A DNA stretch of 64,000 bases from contig NC_081842.1 in NCBI RefSeq assembly GCF_963259705.1, positions 185,942,349 through 186,006,348 on the forward strand. Reading direction: 5' to 3'. The stretch is from Myotis daubentonii. Taxonomy: Eukaryota; Chordata; Mammalia; Chiroptera; Vespertilionidae. Below, piece by piece: positions 46,201 through 58,586 of this stretch (position 1 is its first letter; every line of letters starts with the position of its first letter). The notes beneath the pieces were generated by a model. It was not told the origin of the DNA. It made no database searches and saw nothing but the letters and a program-made list of their open reading frames with translations. A program made the position numbers and the translations under genes.

Positions 46201-48095
46201 ATAATTAAATATTTTTGAAAAATTATTCACTCAGTAATCTCTTCAAGTTGAACATGCATTAAATGAGGCAAGGTTCTTTATGTTATTCATAAAATAACTA
46301 CAGGTCTTGGCACAAAGCTTTTCACATAAAAGTATTTATCAAATATTTGCAGAACCAATAAACTACTGGATTAATTAATATTATTACACTACTATAAGTT
46401 TTTTGGTCTTATATTAATATAAATATTGGATTAATTAACTTGTATTATGACATTATTATTAATTCTTTTGATATATCCCTTGTGTCAAGTATAGAGTATA
46501 TTGCATTTATGCTAACACTTTTCTATAACTTCTCTCTCTTAAATATTTCATCAATTCAACTTGTAAAGTAGTTATTTTTAACTTCACTTTTTGAAGAGAG
46601 AACTGAGGATGACTGAGGTAAAGTGACTTGATCAAGTCTGCACAGTCCAGCTGTAAGAATCTAGATTAACTGAAAAGTCCAATGCTCTGCCTACTCCCCA
46701 GATGCCTAACCTCGTATTGTTGTGAGAGTGACAGTGAGGTGATGGCCAAGCAGGTTTGGCTTCTCACAAAGCATGATTGTGTGCCCTTGTGTGGTACTCT
46801 GATATGGGGCCACTGACCTATATTCTAATTTAAAATGTGCACCTTATTCAGATCCCAAGTGCAGGAGTAAGAAGGACATACAGAGAAAGAAGGACATACA
46901 GAGAAAAGATCTAATTTATTTATATGTATTACATAATAAAAAAATTTCCATTCATAGATAATCTCAGTGTTGAGTAAGGATAAACCATGAAAGGTTTGAG
47001 GCAAAGGTCTGGGATGGTTTAGTCCAACAGCCATCAGTTCCTGAGAAGAAAGTGTAAGTGGCACAGAGTTTCCTAAATGTTCTTGAGCATGAGAATTATA
47101 TGGGGCGCCTGTTAAACGTACAAATTTCCAGGTCCGTCCTTAGTAGGTCTGAGGTGAGGCCAAGACCTACTGAGAATAGGCCTGGGAATGTTTAACCAAT
47201 ACCCCAGATCAGAAGGCTGGATAGCAAGGAAATGTGTTTAAATGGACAAACACTTAACACCCTGATCTGGAAAAGGGACTCTGAGCTCTGTGGCAAAGTA
47301 GTTTAGACTCTAGAGGAAGTACTGAGAGCTCTATGGAGGTATGTGCTGAACCTGACTTGGGCTGAAGAGGGTACTGTTTTAGAGTTCTCAAGATTGACTT
47401 ACAGCACTGTATCTGCTTTCCTTGGTAAGTAGAGGCAGCAGATCAGTTGCTGGGATTCAAACGAGAGGTTTCATTGGGTGGTTAAGGACTGAAATCCAAG
47501 GTTTCTGAAATCTCCACTCAAGGCACAGACCTGCAGTCATTATTAGAGGATTGGTGACATGTCTTGTTAGAAAGTCTAAAGTTGTACAACATCAGTAACG
47601 GGAATCTGGCTCAGGCACATTTCAGCAAATATTTTAGTATTTACTTGGTTTCAAGTCCTAAACTGAGTATTGGCATTCGTCGAACCCGAGAAAGAAACAT
47701 TAACAAATGTATACATACCCCTAATGCAGCTGGTGATGAAGTTACAAACTACTCAGTTTTGCCCTTCCCTATTCCATCTGTATCTCCTCCAAACTAGGGC
47801 TCAGAACACAACTTAAATACCCCTTTCTTAGAGAGTGAGTAAAAGTTGATCACGGGGAGCTGGAAAGAGCATACAAGTTAGAAGAAACACAAGAACAAAG
47901 ACAGAGACTTGGGAAAAATCTCCATTTCCTGAGAGAAGTACCAGTATTTCAATGTATTTTGAGCATAGTGTTTAAGGGGTGGTGACCAGAGATGAGTCTA
48001 GAGAGGTAAGTAGAGTTCAGGTTGCAAAAGATCATGAATACCATGCTAGGGAGCCCAGGCTTTTTTTGTGTGTGTGAGATGATGACAGTGGATCA
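46201..48095. other. Intergenic DNA with MER5-like piece
   Basis: 47080-47220 is a diverged MER5-type relic ('gagaattatatggggcgcctgttaaa', 'cctgggaatgtttaacc'). 46540-46700 has MIR words ('gacttgatcaagtctgcacagtccagctg'). 47990-48060 repeats the ancient relic motif 'gatcatgaataccatgctagg'. No gene is seen. Confidence 0.4.
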
Positions 48096-48566
48096 TCTAT
48101 ATATATATATAAAAGGCTAACCAACTGTCCGACTGGCCAGTAGGTATGATGCACACTGACCACCAAGGGACAGATGCTCAATGCAGGAGCTGCTGAGCTA
48201 TGGTGACTTGGTAGCTGAGGTTCTCGGGTGATGCACCCTGGAACCAGAGAGGAGGGAGCCCAATTCTAGGATGGGTCACCTGAGAACCATCCTCTTGCAA
48301 TCCGGGACCCCTCGGGGGATGTCAGAGAGCCAGTTCAGCCTGATCCCTGCTGGCCAGGCTGAGGGACCCCATCTGTCGGAGGGACCCCGCTCACTCCACA
48401 GATGCCCTTCGAGCTGCAGTGCTGCTCCAGGTGCGGCCAGCCGGGGAGGGACCAGGGGAGGTTGGCTCCAGGGCGTGTCCAGCCCGTCTTGCCCAGTCCC
48501 ACCCTGCTGGCCACCTTCTAATTAATTTCCTTTTAATGTGCAGGAATCCGTGCATCAGGGCACTAG
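48096..48566 (+). mobile_element. Helitron (HeliBat variant)
   Basis: 5' end A|TCTATATATATATAAAAGGC; 3' end GTGCAGGAATCCGTGCATC then AGGGCACTAG, a variant hairpin plus CTAG terminus. The interior holds 'gcacactgaccaccaagggacag' and G+C-rich sequence with no Rep/helicase frame. Open frames in it reflect G+C content only. Confidence 0.8.
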
Positions 48567-49725
48567 CATTAATCATAAAAGGAACTTTTTTGTTTTGTTT
48601 TGTTTGTTCATTTTAAATCCAGAATGTAGTATTGTGGCTGGGCAACAGAGAAAAAAGATGTTCTCAAGAGAAGGCAGTAAGCCCTCTGTCAAAGGAACTA
48701 GACACTGATATATGAGAAGGAGGCAGAGTCAGAGATCAGAAAGAAAGCATTTAGTCAAACTAGACGAGGAACCAAAAAGGGCAGCAAGTAACTTGGACAA
48801 CACAGAAAGGTTTGTGGTGGCTTCAGCCAAAATGTATTGCTATGCAGCCTGCAGTGTGAAGGCTCTGTTTCTGTGTGTGTTCTTGAAGGCACCAGTAGCT
48901 CTGAATTGTTTGAGCAGTATTCTGAGGGCTAAGTCATAGACGGATGTTTCAGCAAGCGGTCTGAGAGTCAGGGGCTAGAGTCCAGCTCCTTGTGAAGGAA
49001 ACAGGTGAGAACAAGGCAAAACCATTATCCTTATGATAAAGGACAACTTTAGGTGAATTTCTGGAATAAAATCCAAAATTGAATTTAGAAAGCCAATTAT
49101 GGGCACTAGACTACACTTATTAGGGAAGAGCTATGCTTTTACTGGTATGATGCAATTCAGGAACTTAGGGGTAGTGAGAGCACATGACCAATATGAAAGG
49201 GATAGACAGTAAGAATGACTGAGACTTCTGACATGTTAATGAACTTTTCTGAACTTCAGTGACTCTATCTGTAAGATGGGAATTATGATATTTATTTCAT
49301 AGAGTTGTTGGAAGTATTAACTATAATGATTAATGTGAAAGCTCCTACCAATGTGAGGAGACACAGTATGTATTCATTAAATGTTGGTTTTCTTTTTGAA
49401 GGAAATTGAAGCTTTCTGATTCAATTCAGAATTTATGAAACAGCAAGGGTTAGCCAAGTTCCTCATTTGGAGGGATTTGGCTTGGATAAGAAAGGGAAGG
49501 AGAAGGCACATTTTTAGAAATGTAACTATGGAGCTACCCAAAGGGTATGAGACTGGAATCTTGCTAGAGTAGACCAGGAAGAAGCTAATCCCAAGGTCTT
49601 GGAATGGATGTTCTGTGTTGAATTCAATATGTACACATGAATTTAGGCCAAACAACCTAAAGCAGAAAAGTTTACTTTCTAGTGTGGACCATGTCATCCA
49701 GAGGGCACATTTAGAATATGAGAGT
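48567..49725. other. Intergenic DNA
   Basis: A MIR-like stretch at 49215-49375 ('gaacttttctgaacttcagtgactctatctgtaagatggg'). The rest shows no gene. Confidence 0.35.
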
Positions 49726-49741
49726 GAAATGTGTAATTCTA

Positions 49742-49965
49742 TTTTTTTATATATATATTTTATTGATTTTTTTTTACAGAAAGTAAGGGAGAGGGATAGA
49801 GAGCTAGAAACATCAATGGGAGAGAAACATCGATCAGCTGCCTCCTGCACACCTCCTACTGGGGATGTGTCCGCAACCAAGGTACATGCCCTTGACCGGA
49901 ATCAAACCTGGGACCTTTTAGTCCAAAGGCCGACGCTCTATCCACTGAGCCAAACCAGTTAGGGC
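49742..49965 (-). mobile_element. Ves SINE with 16-bp TSD
   Basis: Minus-strand Ves, perfect duplication GAAATGTGTAATTCTA at 49726-49741 and 49966-49981. The open frames spanning it are not genes. Confidence 0.9.
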
Positions 49966-49981
49966 GAAATGTGTAATTCTA

Positions 49982-51596
49982 AAGCATCACTAAGAGCTCC
50001 TGTTTTATATGGCATTAAACTACTGACTATACTAAATTGCTTTCCCTGTCGAGATGGCTTTCATAGTTGATTACATGCCAAGTCAAAAGCTCAGGTATAT
50101 GAGGACTCATAAAAAGCAATTAATTGTAACCCAGGGTACATCATTCCAAAGAACTGCAAAGTTACTAGGAGAAGAATAGAACACAATGTAAGGTATCAAA
50201 ACCACATTTGTGTTATTGTTTCCATCGAAGGAACTTCTTAGAAGAGATCCTACGTTGGTATGTTTTAGACCTCGCCATTTTCTGTCGCTCCACTTTCTTT
50301 ACACCGGACTAGTTAACCATCATCCTTTAATTTCTGCAGTCTTTGCAAATGAACTCCAGTGGATCCAGTGTCTCCTTCTCCCTTATATGGGCACACTTTT
50401 TGCCCCAATTGAGTTCTTTTGTTTGTTTTAATTTTGTTTTTCTTTTTAAGAACACCCTTCTGATACCAAGGAAAGGACTTCACAGCAGGTGGGCTCTGTT
50501 TATTGAACTCGTTTTTGATGGAGCCTCTACTGTTCCATACCTTCTTTTCTTCCTCTGATCACTCTTTTTTTTTTGTCTCAAATGAACTATTTGATTAACT
50601 TCTTATCATTAAAAACCACCCTGCTTGCTTTTGCTATGGAATTTCAATGGCATTCTTTTTTCAGGGAACAGTATCTTCTCTGATGCCTTCTCTGGTCATA
50701 GCTTGTATCACTTGTTTCTTTATTAGCCTGAAGGGATAGACCCGAAACTTTGATTTATTGCCAATTATACTGCATGTCTGCATCATTTGTTTTCCATAGA
50801 TCCAGAACACAAAACACAGTGGGTGAAGATATTAGTTCTTTAGATCACTGAGTCATGGAGCAGTGGGCTTTATACCTCTGACCTTTCTAGTTTTTTTTAG
50901 TTCATTATTACAACACATTCACTTTCTTTAGTTTGTTCATAGTTTTCTTTGCAACTAAGTGTGAGTCAGCTGACCTCCATGCCCATATGATAAAATTTTA
51001 ATAACTAATATGCAGAGAGCTTATTTGATGCCAGGTCATAAAATGTAACTATATTGACTAATTTATGTACTATATATGTTACTTACTTTAATCATTTTAA
51101 TAGTCTTATCAGATAAAAACTATTATTAGTTTCATTTTTTAATATGAAAAAATTTAAGCTCAGAGAGACTAAATGACTTACCCAAGGTTCCAAGTTAATA
51201 ACTGCAGAACCAGGACTGAGTTCTACTCCAGAGCTTGTAGTCTTAAATATTGTATTGTTACATTTGTCTAAAGCTGTTTATGAAGCATGCTCATATATGC
51301 CATCCGATCTCCACAGCAACCCTATAATTATCCCCATTTTAAAGATGAGGAAATAGAGGCTCCAAGAAATGAAGAATATGCTACAAATCACATAGCTGAT
51401 AAGAAGTGGAACTTGGGATATGAACCAAGTAACTGATTATAAATTTAGAAATTTTCTACTAGTTGATATTCTAAATTCAAGCATCTGGGAATAAATTTGT
51501 ATCTGATTTAACTTGCAGGTATACACAAACCTGTATATATAGGTATGTATTCATATATAATATAGATATATCTTTTAATATTAACACTAGAGGCCT
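49982..51596. other. Intergenic DNA, MIR traces
   Basis: MIR words at 51110-51240 ('taagctcagagagactaaatgacttacccaagg') and 51290-51430 ('ccccattttaaagatgaggaaatagaggct'). No gene is seen. Confidence 0.4.
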
Positions 51597-52125
51597 GGTG
51601 CACGAAATTCGTGCACGTGGGGGAGGGGTGTCCCTCAGCCCGGCCTGCACCCTTTCCAATCTGAGACTCCTCGGTGGATGTCCGACTGCCAATTTAGGCC
51701 CATCCCTCTCATAACCCGGGACCGCTGGCTCCTAACCGCTCACCTGCCTGCCTGCCTGATTGCCCCTAACCACTGTGCTAGCCTGCCTGATGCCCCTAAC
51801 TACTCCCCTGCCTGCCTGATTGCCCCTAACTGGCTCTGCCTGCCTGCTTGATCGCCCCTAACCACTTCTGCCTGACTGCCTGATCACCCTAACTGCTCTC
51901 CCCTGCTGGCCTGATCACCCTAACTGCTCTCCCCTGCTGGCCTGATCCCCTTACCTGCTCTCCCCTGCCAGCCTGATCCCACTAACTGCTCTCCCCTACT
52001 GGCCTAATCACCCATAACCGCCTCTGTCTCAGCCCTGCCACCATGGCTTTGTCTGGAAGGATGTCTGGAAGGTCGTCCAGAAGATGTTCAGTCTAATTAG
52101 CATATTACCTTTTTATTAGTATAGA
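51597..52125 (-). mobile_element. HeliBat-type Helitron with internal repeats
   Basis: Left end CTAGAGGCCTGGTGCACGAA then ATTCGTGCAC (the 3' hairpin read in reverse); right end TTTTTATTAGTATAGA|T. Inside, about 51740-52030, a unit of roughly 30-36 bp (CTGCCTGATTGCCCCTAAC, later CTGGCCTGATCACCCTAAC) is repeated about eight times. Same design as 61841-62287. Confidence 0.9.
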
Positions 52126-52233
52126 TGCATAAAAATAAATTATCATTTGGATAAATTCTAAACTTTTAATTTGGGTACTATATAAGCATAACACATTTTT
52201 TCCTTTTGAACAAAATTAGTAAATTATTTGTTA

Positions 52234-52742
52234 CTAGAAGCCTGGTGCACAAATTCATGCATGGGTGGGGTCCCAAGGAGGCAGGGCGGGATGAGATCGG
52301 CCCTCCAGGCAGGCAGTGAGATGCTCTTGCTGTCTCAGGATCTGGATCCATCCCACTGACATTCGTTCTGGTTGTCAGGAGCCACCCGATGGCCACTTTT
52401 ATATTGTTTCTTCCTTGCAGAGCATCTAGGGAGGGGAAGTGGCACTATCGGGATTCTGCCGGCAGTGTTGTTCTGTTGGTGCCTGGCCCGTTCTCTGCAG
52501 ATTGAACCTGCAGTACTACTGAGGGAGTGAGTGGCTGCCGCTGGGCTGGTGGGATGCTGGGATGGGTCAGTCAGCTGAGCGGTGCTCCCACTGTGGAGTG
52601 CACTGACCACCAGGGAGGAGTTCCTGCATTGAGTGTCTTCCCCCTGGTGGTCAGTGTGCATCATAGGGACTGGCCGTTCTGGTCGTTCCAGTCATTCTGG
52701 TCATTCCCATCTTTCAGTCGCTTAGGATTTTATATATATAGA
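52234..52742 (-). mobile_element. HeliBat-type Helitron
   Basis: Left end CTAGAAGCCTGGTGCACAAA; right end ATTTTATATATATAGA|T. Carries 'gcactgaccaccaggg' and an inverted partner 'cccctggtggtcagtg' about 50 bp on, near the element's 5' end. The middle differs from the 51597 copy but is close to that of 53257. Confidence 0.85.
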
Positions 52743-53099
52743 TGCCTGTAACAAAGACTATATTCTTATGATGAAATTTACCTTACTAGAAAGTTGATGT
52801 TTTTGATATTGACCCTGGGAGTTTAAATTGAAGGATAATCCATTTTAACCAGATGATATACTCCCCAAAGGCGAGGTTGTGCAGAATATTGTCCCAGGCA
52901 ACTCTCTCATTTTCATCTATTCTCTAAGTCCTGATGAGGGGTATTGGAGTATGATAGGTAGACACAGTTTTTAGTATTCCATGATCTGATTTTAATCTAG
53001 ATTCTACTTCTGACTTTCAGCAAATTACTTTTACTTCTTTAGCTAATCATCAGCATTTTAATCAGATAAAAACAAGTAGCTTTTCTGACCTTGAGATTT

Positions 53100-53256
53100 T
53101 CTCTCTCTAATTTTGTCTTCACATAGTTGTCAGAGTGATAGTTCTAAAACATTGTCCAGATCATGTCATTAACCTTATTGAAGTGTATATCTCACTTGTT
53201 TTAAGGATAAAGTTCAAATTCTTTAGCCTGACTCTCAAAGTTCTTTATAATTTATA
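53100..53256 (+). repeat. L2 fragment
   Basis: 'gtcagagtgatagttctaaaacattgtccagatcatgtcatt' then 'aggataaagttcaaattctttagcctgactctcaaagttctttat' is L2 3' text, cut on the right by the next Helitron. Confidence 0.65.
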
Positions 53257-53782
53257 CTAGAGGCCCGGTGCACGAATTCATGCACAGGTGGGGTTCTAAG
53301 GGGGCTGGAGGAGGTGTGGGATGCGATGGGCCCTTGCCGGCCCAGGGTCTGGATCCGTCCTACTGACGTTTGCGCCAATGATCGGGAGCCACCTGGAGGC
53401 TGCTTTTATATCATTTCTTCCTTGTGAAGCATCTGGGGAGGGGAATGGCAGTGGTGCCCGAGGCCTACTTCCAGGAGGCTGGTGGTGCTGTTGGGATTGT
53501 GCCAGTGCTGCTGGTCCATTGGTGCCTGACCTGTTCTCTGGATTTTGGACCTGCAGGACTACTGAGGGAGTGAGTGACTGCCACTGGGCTGGTGAGCTGC
53601 TGGGATGGGTCGGTCAGCTGAGCAGTGCTCCTGCTGTGGGAGCGCACTGACCACCAGGGGGCAGCTCCTGCATTGAGGGTCTACCCTCTTGCGCATCATA
53701 GCGACTGGTTGTTCCAGTTGTTCAGGTCTTTTGGTCTTAACGGTTGCTTAGGCTATTTTGTGTAATATATATATATATATAT
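53257..53782 (-). mobile_element. HeliBat-type Helitron
   Basis: Left end CTAGAGGCCCGGTGCACGAA; right part 'ggttgcttaggctattttgtgtaa' merges with an (AT)n run, so the right boundary is approximate. It sits inside an L2 relic. Confidence 0.8.
53651..53664 (+). promoter_or_regulatory. CTCF-like core motif in Helitron
   Basis: CCACCAGGGGGCAG close to the element's 5' end; a near-consensus CTCF core. Binding is inferred. Confidence 0.4.
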
Positions 53783-54933
53783 TTATTTATTTATTTCTAG
53801 TTTTATCTCTCTCAAACTTCTCCCTATATTAGAGTGGCACTTCAGCCCAAGTTCACCTAGTTATTAACAAGTTCAAGCATAGAACCCAGATTCTATAACA
53901 TTAAGTACAACACTTTTTTTTTTATTCTACCATCATCTCTAACAGACCTCCAGAAGTAATTTATTATTGAAGCTGATTCCAGTTACTAACTCCAGAGCAT
54001 GGTTGCTATCTGATCTATTGTTAAATAATAAAAAGCAATCAATTAATACTTATTTTTGTACCACTATGTTAGGTGCTATGAAATCTGATATAAATACAGT
54101 CCTTTCTTTAAGGAGCTTACAATGTAGTAAGAGAGATGAAGCCAAAAATATAGATTCTAATTACGATAGAGTCTGTTCCTTTCCTCTGACATAATGTAGC
54201 ACAGCAGAGGAGAGGGACAGAAACAGAATCCTTGAGCTAGTGCCGGGGATAGGAAAGAGCTCGGCATTGTGAGTCAGGAGGCCTGGATTCTAATTCCAGT
54301 CCTACTATAAAATTTCTATATGACCTCACATAAATCATTTCCCCTCTCTATGCCTCAGTTCACCCATCTAAAAATTACAGGCTTGGAAAAGCATTAGATG
54401 ATGCCTAAGACCTAGGTGAACTCTAATATTATCCATCACTATTACAGTTAATATTGATTATTCCTCCAAAATAAAAATAGCTATCACTAGTTGAGTGCTT
54501 CCTATCTGCCAGCCACTTTTTAAACTACTTTATATATACCTGTTCCTCACAGCATCCCTATGAAGTATGTATCATTATCATCATCATATATTTTTTAAGA
54601 AGCTGAGATAGGGACGGGTTAAGTGGTGGTATGTCTGTGATTTGAACCTAGGCTTTTGTACAAACAAAACTGGTACTTTTCCTCACAGTTCTTTGTGGCT
54701 TTTTAAAGATACAGCAATGGCACTCAAGTCTTTGGCTCCATGGAGATTGAAGCATTAATGTTGCCATAGATTACTTAGTCATGTTTCTTTGATCTTATAA
54801 CTTTCAATAGTGTAGGCACTGCAGACTGATGGGCAGATGTGGGGATTATTTCTTGGAATCAATGGTCATCAACTCTCACTCCAGATAATGCCACTTCAAA
54901 GAATGTTTAAGAATCCAATGTGCATGTAGCTGA
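53783..54933. other. Intergenic DNA, MIR/L2 relics
   Basis: MIR at about 54240-54420 ('gcattgtgagtcaggaggcctggattctaattccag', 'cctcacataaatcatttcccc') and L2-like words at 54040-54140 and 54480-54660. No gene is seen. Confidence 0.4.
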
Positions 54934-54939
54934 TGATTT

Positions 54940-55157
54940 TTTTTAAAATATATTTTATTGAGTTTTTACAGAGAGGAAAGGAGAGAGATAGAGAGTTAGA
55001 AACATCGATGAGAGAGGAACATCGACCAGCTGCCTCCTGCACACTCCCCACTGGGGATGTGCCCGCAACCCAGGTACATGCCCTTGACCGGAATCGAACC
55101 TGGGACCTTTCAGTCCGCAGGCCGACGCTCTATCCACTGAGCCAAACCGGTTTCGGC
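54940..55157 (-). mobile_element. Ves SINE
   Basis: Minus-strand Ves with intact box B ('gaccggaatcgaacctggg' on plus), close to the 34117 copy including the head 'aaaccggtttcggc'. The flanks share only a short 'gattttt…aaaat' word, so the duplication is not certain. Confidence 0.85.
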
Positions 55158-56562
55158 GATTTTTAAAATCTTACAAGAATATGGCCCACTTTGCTAGGAT
55201 TAACAAGCATGATTAACAATACAGCCCAATAGATCTTATCAATATAAATAAGTAAAGTGAATAGTGAAATTTAAATGTTTAAAATGTATTTCACATTTAC
55301 TTACCAACCCCTAAAATTGATAATTGAAGTGGACTCCTTCCTATTAATGTGGGTTTAATAATGTGCTACATTCTGTGGGTTTACATATATGAATATATGT
55401 CTGCATACTCAATGCTATAAATATATGTTTGTATACACATACTTAAATATGACTTTAGAAGAGAATGTATAGAAACTTAGGATAACTTATTCACCTTTTA
55501 TCACTCATCCTACTATCCAAGGTTCTTTCACATATATTGTGATTATAGCAGAAAGCCTTAATGATTCTTCTGAATAAAAAGATTTTTATTCTGAGTTTGT
55601 TTTTATTTGAGGAGCCAGAAGTCCTCAGCAATGCTGTAAACTAGGCTGGGTATTAATTATTCTCCTCATTTACAGATGAAGAATTGACCTGTTTTAGGCT
55701 ACATATCTAGAAGGGGAATAACCAAGACTTGAAATAAGGTTTCTCAGAATTCAAAGTTAGCATTCCTTTTACTATACTATAATGCCTCACCTGCATTTTT
55801 CACATATTATTTTATTTAATCCTGGGATAGATCAAGCAAACTAGAATCTTGTGGCTGCAGGCAGGCCCGAAAATCAGCAGGGTTACTAAATCTCAGCTGC
55901 ATTTGGCAAGATCCTATGAATCATGAGCCAGATTCCCTTGCAAGCCTGGAAGACATACACAGGCTTGGGTCAGGACCATGGAGAGCTCTCCCTGAGCCCT
56001 TTTTTTTCTTTGCATCTTGGGCTTCACTCTCAGGTCTAGGACAGACATTGACTGCTTAAATTTAGCTTACTCTGTCCTTGCCAGGAGAAACCCTCCTCAT
56101 TCATATTTATATTTGATTCATTCAAACTGCTTCCTATTGTAGTTTTTCTGGGTTTTTTGTATGATTTTTAGTTTAATATATTCCCCCCACCCTCCAACAT
56201 ATACACTCTACCATAAATGCTTTGAGGTCAAGGCCACATCAGTTTTTGTTGTTGTTGCTGTTTGTTTGTTTTTTACTCATTATTGTATCCCCACTGCTAA
56301 AACAATGCCTACAATTTGATAAACACTCAAATATATTTGTTAAATAAACACTGCATACAAATATCAAAGTGTTAAACACCTACTCAGTGTTAGGCTTTAT
56401 TCTGGGCATGCCTACCTTTTTGCATATTGAAACACAATGAATCATAATCACTCAATGAGATAGTAAGAAAAGACAGAATCAAATTGTACAGCCTCATGGC
56501 TAAAATTCTTGAGAGACTTGCATATTCACTGCTTTTACTTCCTCACTCCCATTCCATCTTCA
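55158..56562. other. Intergenic DNA
   Basis: MIR-like words at 55650-55780 ('ctcatttacagatgaagaattgacctg'). No gene or other nameable repeat is seen. Confidence 0.35.
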
Positions 56563-56570
56563 GTCTATTG

Positions 56571-56881
56571 CAGCGGTTCTCAACCTGTGGGTCGTGACCT
56601 CTTTAGGGGTCGAACGACCCTTTCACAGGCGTCACCTAAGACCATCGGAAAACACATATATAATTACATATTGTTTTTGTGATTAATCACTATGCTTTAA
56701 TTATGTTCAATTTGTAACAATGAAAATACATCCTACATATTAGATATTTACATTACGATTCATAACAGTAGCAAAATTATAGTTATGAAGTAGCAACGAA
56801 AATAATTTTATGGTTGGGGGTCACCACAACACGAGGAACTGTATTAAAGGGTCGCGGTATTGGGAAGGTTGAGAACCACTG
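56571..56881 (+). mobile_element. SPIN/OC1-like hAT element
   Basis: Inverted termini CAGCGGTTCTCAACCTGTGG and, reversed, CAGTGGTTCTCAACCTTCCC. Perfect 8-bp duplication GTCTATTG at 56563-56570 and 56882-56889. Internal words 'gggtcgaacgaccctttcacagg', 'cctaagaccatcggaaaacacatat', 'gttatgaagtagcaacgaaaataattttatggttgggggtcacc' match, from memory, the hAT families (SPIN, OC1) known for horizontal transfer among tetrapods. 311 bp, no transposase. Confidence 0.8.
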
Positions 56882-56889
56882 GTCTATTG

Positions 56890-57081
56890 CATTCTGGTCT
56901 GCGCTACCACTCTATTGGAGTTGCTTACCTGATAACCTTATCTCACATGATATCCAACATTTGACACTGGTAACCACTCCCTTCCCCCTCTTCTTTATTA
57001 TCTTTCCTGGCAACATTCTATTTTGTTTTTTCCTTTCACATCTATATATACTTTCTGTTCTCCTTCTTGGATTTTCTTTCT
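56890..57081. other. Short unassigned spacer
   Basis: Unique AT- and C-rich spacer between the hAT element and the microsatellite; nothing identified. Confidence 0.3.
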
Positions 57082-57163
57082 CCTTCTTTCCTTCCTTCCT
57101 TCCTTCCTTCCTTCCTTCCTTCCTTCCTTCCTTCCTTCCTTCCTTCCTTCCTTCCTTCCCCTT

Positions 57164-57221
<58 letters not shown>
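57082..57221. repeat. (CTTC)n then (CT)n compound microsatellite
   Basis: About 18 tetranucleotide units followed by about 26 CT units. The Leu-Pro-Ser-Phe and Ser-Leu open frames here are translation artefacts. Long pure pyrimidine on one strand could form triplex (H-DNA). Confidence 0.95.
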
Positions 57222-57224
<3 letters not shown>

Positions 57225-58578
57225 CTTGATTTTTAAGTTTAGGATTCTCTAGGATTCAAACCTGCTCTCTCAACACAATCTCCCTGCTTTTTAAATTCAC
57301 AGTCTTCCATTCCTATGACTTCAACTACTATCTATAAACTAATACCTCTTGAATCTGTAATATCAAATCTAGATATTCTTATAAGGTTTAATCTCACATT
57401 TCTAAATATCTACTCGCCAGTGGAATGGACAAGAAGAACACTCCTTGCAGAGAATGTGATGGGAATGAAAATATAACAGTGAGCAAGCTTCTAGCATGTT
57501 TGGGTGTGAGTATAAATAGCTATATTCATTTGATCTCACTGGTACAGATTATTTTTGCAAAAAGAAAATAACACTAGTATATATTATGTACCTGATAAAC
57601 ATTTATGAATATATAAAAGAGTGAATGAATGAACTAGAGGAATTGGTGGGTCTAGAAAACTCTCTACTAGGTATTTTACAAATGTAATTTAATATTGCAA
57701 CAGCTAATAAAGATAATGTATTACATGTTTTATATTTCTATAATTTACTTTCTTTCCCATGTCCCATTGCCACTATCCTCATTCAGGCCTCCATTATTTC
57801 TTATTTCCATTACTTGTGACCCTCTAATCTGTCTTCTATATAGTTGCCCAGATGACCTTTCTAAAAAGCAAATTTGGTCATGGCAGTGTTCTGCTCAAAC
57901 TCTCCAATTAATCTACTTTTCTATAAGGTAAAAAACAAACAAACAAACACCAAAAAACAAAACAAACAACAAAACCCCCCCACTAACTCTTTAGGTTACA
58001 TTCGAGAGCTGTCCCTTTCAGTGCTCTAGTCACATTGAACTACTATCTGTCCTTGATTCTAGGACTTCAGCTACTTGAGAAGGCCTTGCTGTTTTCTTAC
58101 TCCAGCCCTTTATACATACTGTGTTATCTGCCTTAAATGATTTGTTTTAACTTTCCTTCTTTGACTGCTAGCTTATTATAAAAAATTTAGATCAGTGTCT
58201 GGCAAATAATAAGCATTTGATAAATTCAATGAATGCCATTATCATCATTGTCTTTATTATCGTCATTATGCATCATTCTCATCATCAGATGTGAGGGATC
58301 CTAGTCTGTCAGAAGTGTCAGGGATTTTACAGATTATTTAGTTCAATTTACATTTTATATATTCTCAAATAGATCCAGAAAGAGGAGGAGGTTTGTTCAG
58401 ACATGTAAGAAAGATGGCAAATCAGAGCGAGTAGAACCTAAACTGACTTTGCCCGTTGCCCCAAATGGCCTGTTATGGTTTTGAAATTATTTTACCTTCC
58501 AGTGAATTGATGGCCACAATTGACAGGGAAGAAAGAGCACGGTCATTCTTAGCTGGGCCAACTCCAAACTCTTGTATC
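57222..58578. other. Intergenic DNA with L2
   Basis: 57730-58150 reads as L2 3' region on the plus strand ('gatgacctttctaaaaagcaaatttggtcatggc', 'tcacattgaactactatctgtcc'), interrupted by a (CAAA)-rich stretch at about 57930-57985. The rest is unassigned. Confidence 0.5.
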
Positions 58579-58586
58579 AACTAGAT

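Noticed and set aside
27156..55157. tRNA gene calls at the SINE heads
   Set aside because: A- and B-boxes are present but the cloverleaf is degraded and each is followed by a Ves body, tail and duplication; these are SINEs.
27156..55157. Apparent link between Ves subtype and strand
   Set aside because: Four of one subtype are on the minus strand and three of another on the plus strand, but the copy at 33174 breaks the pattern and the sample is too small.
57023..57252. Leu/Ser/Pro-rich repeat 'protein'
   Set aside because: Direct translation of the (CTTC)n/(CT)n microsatellite.
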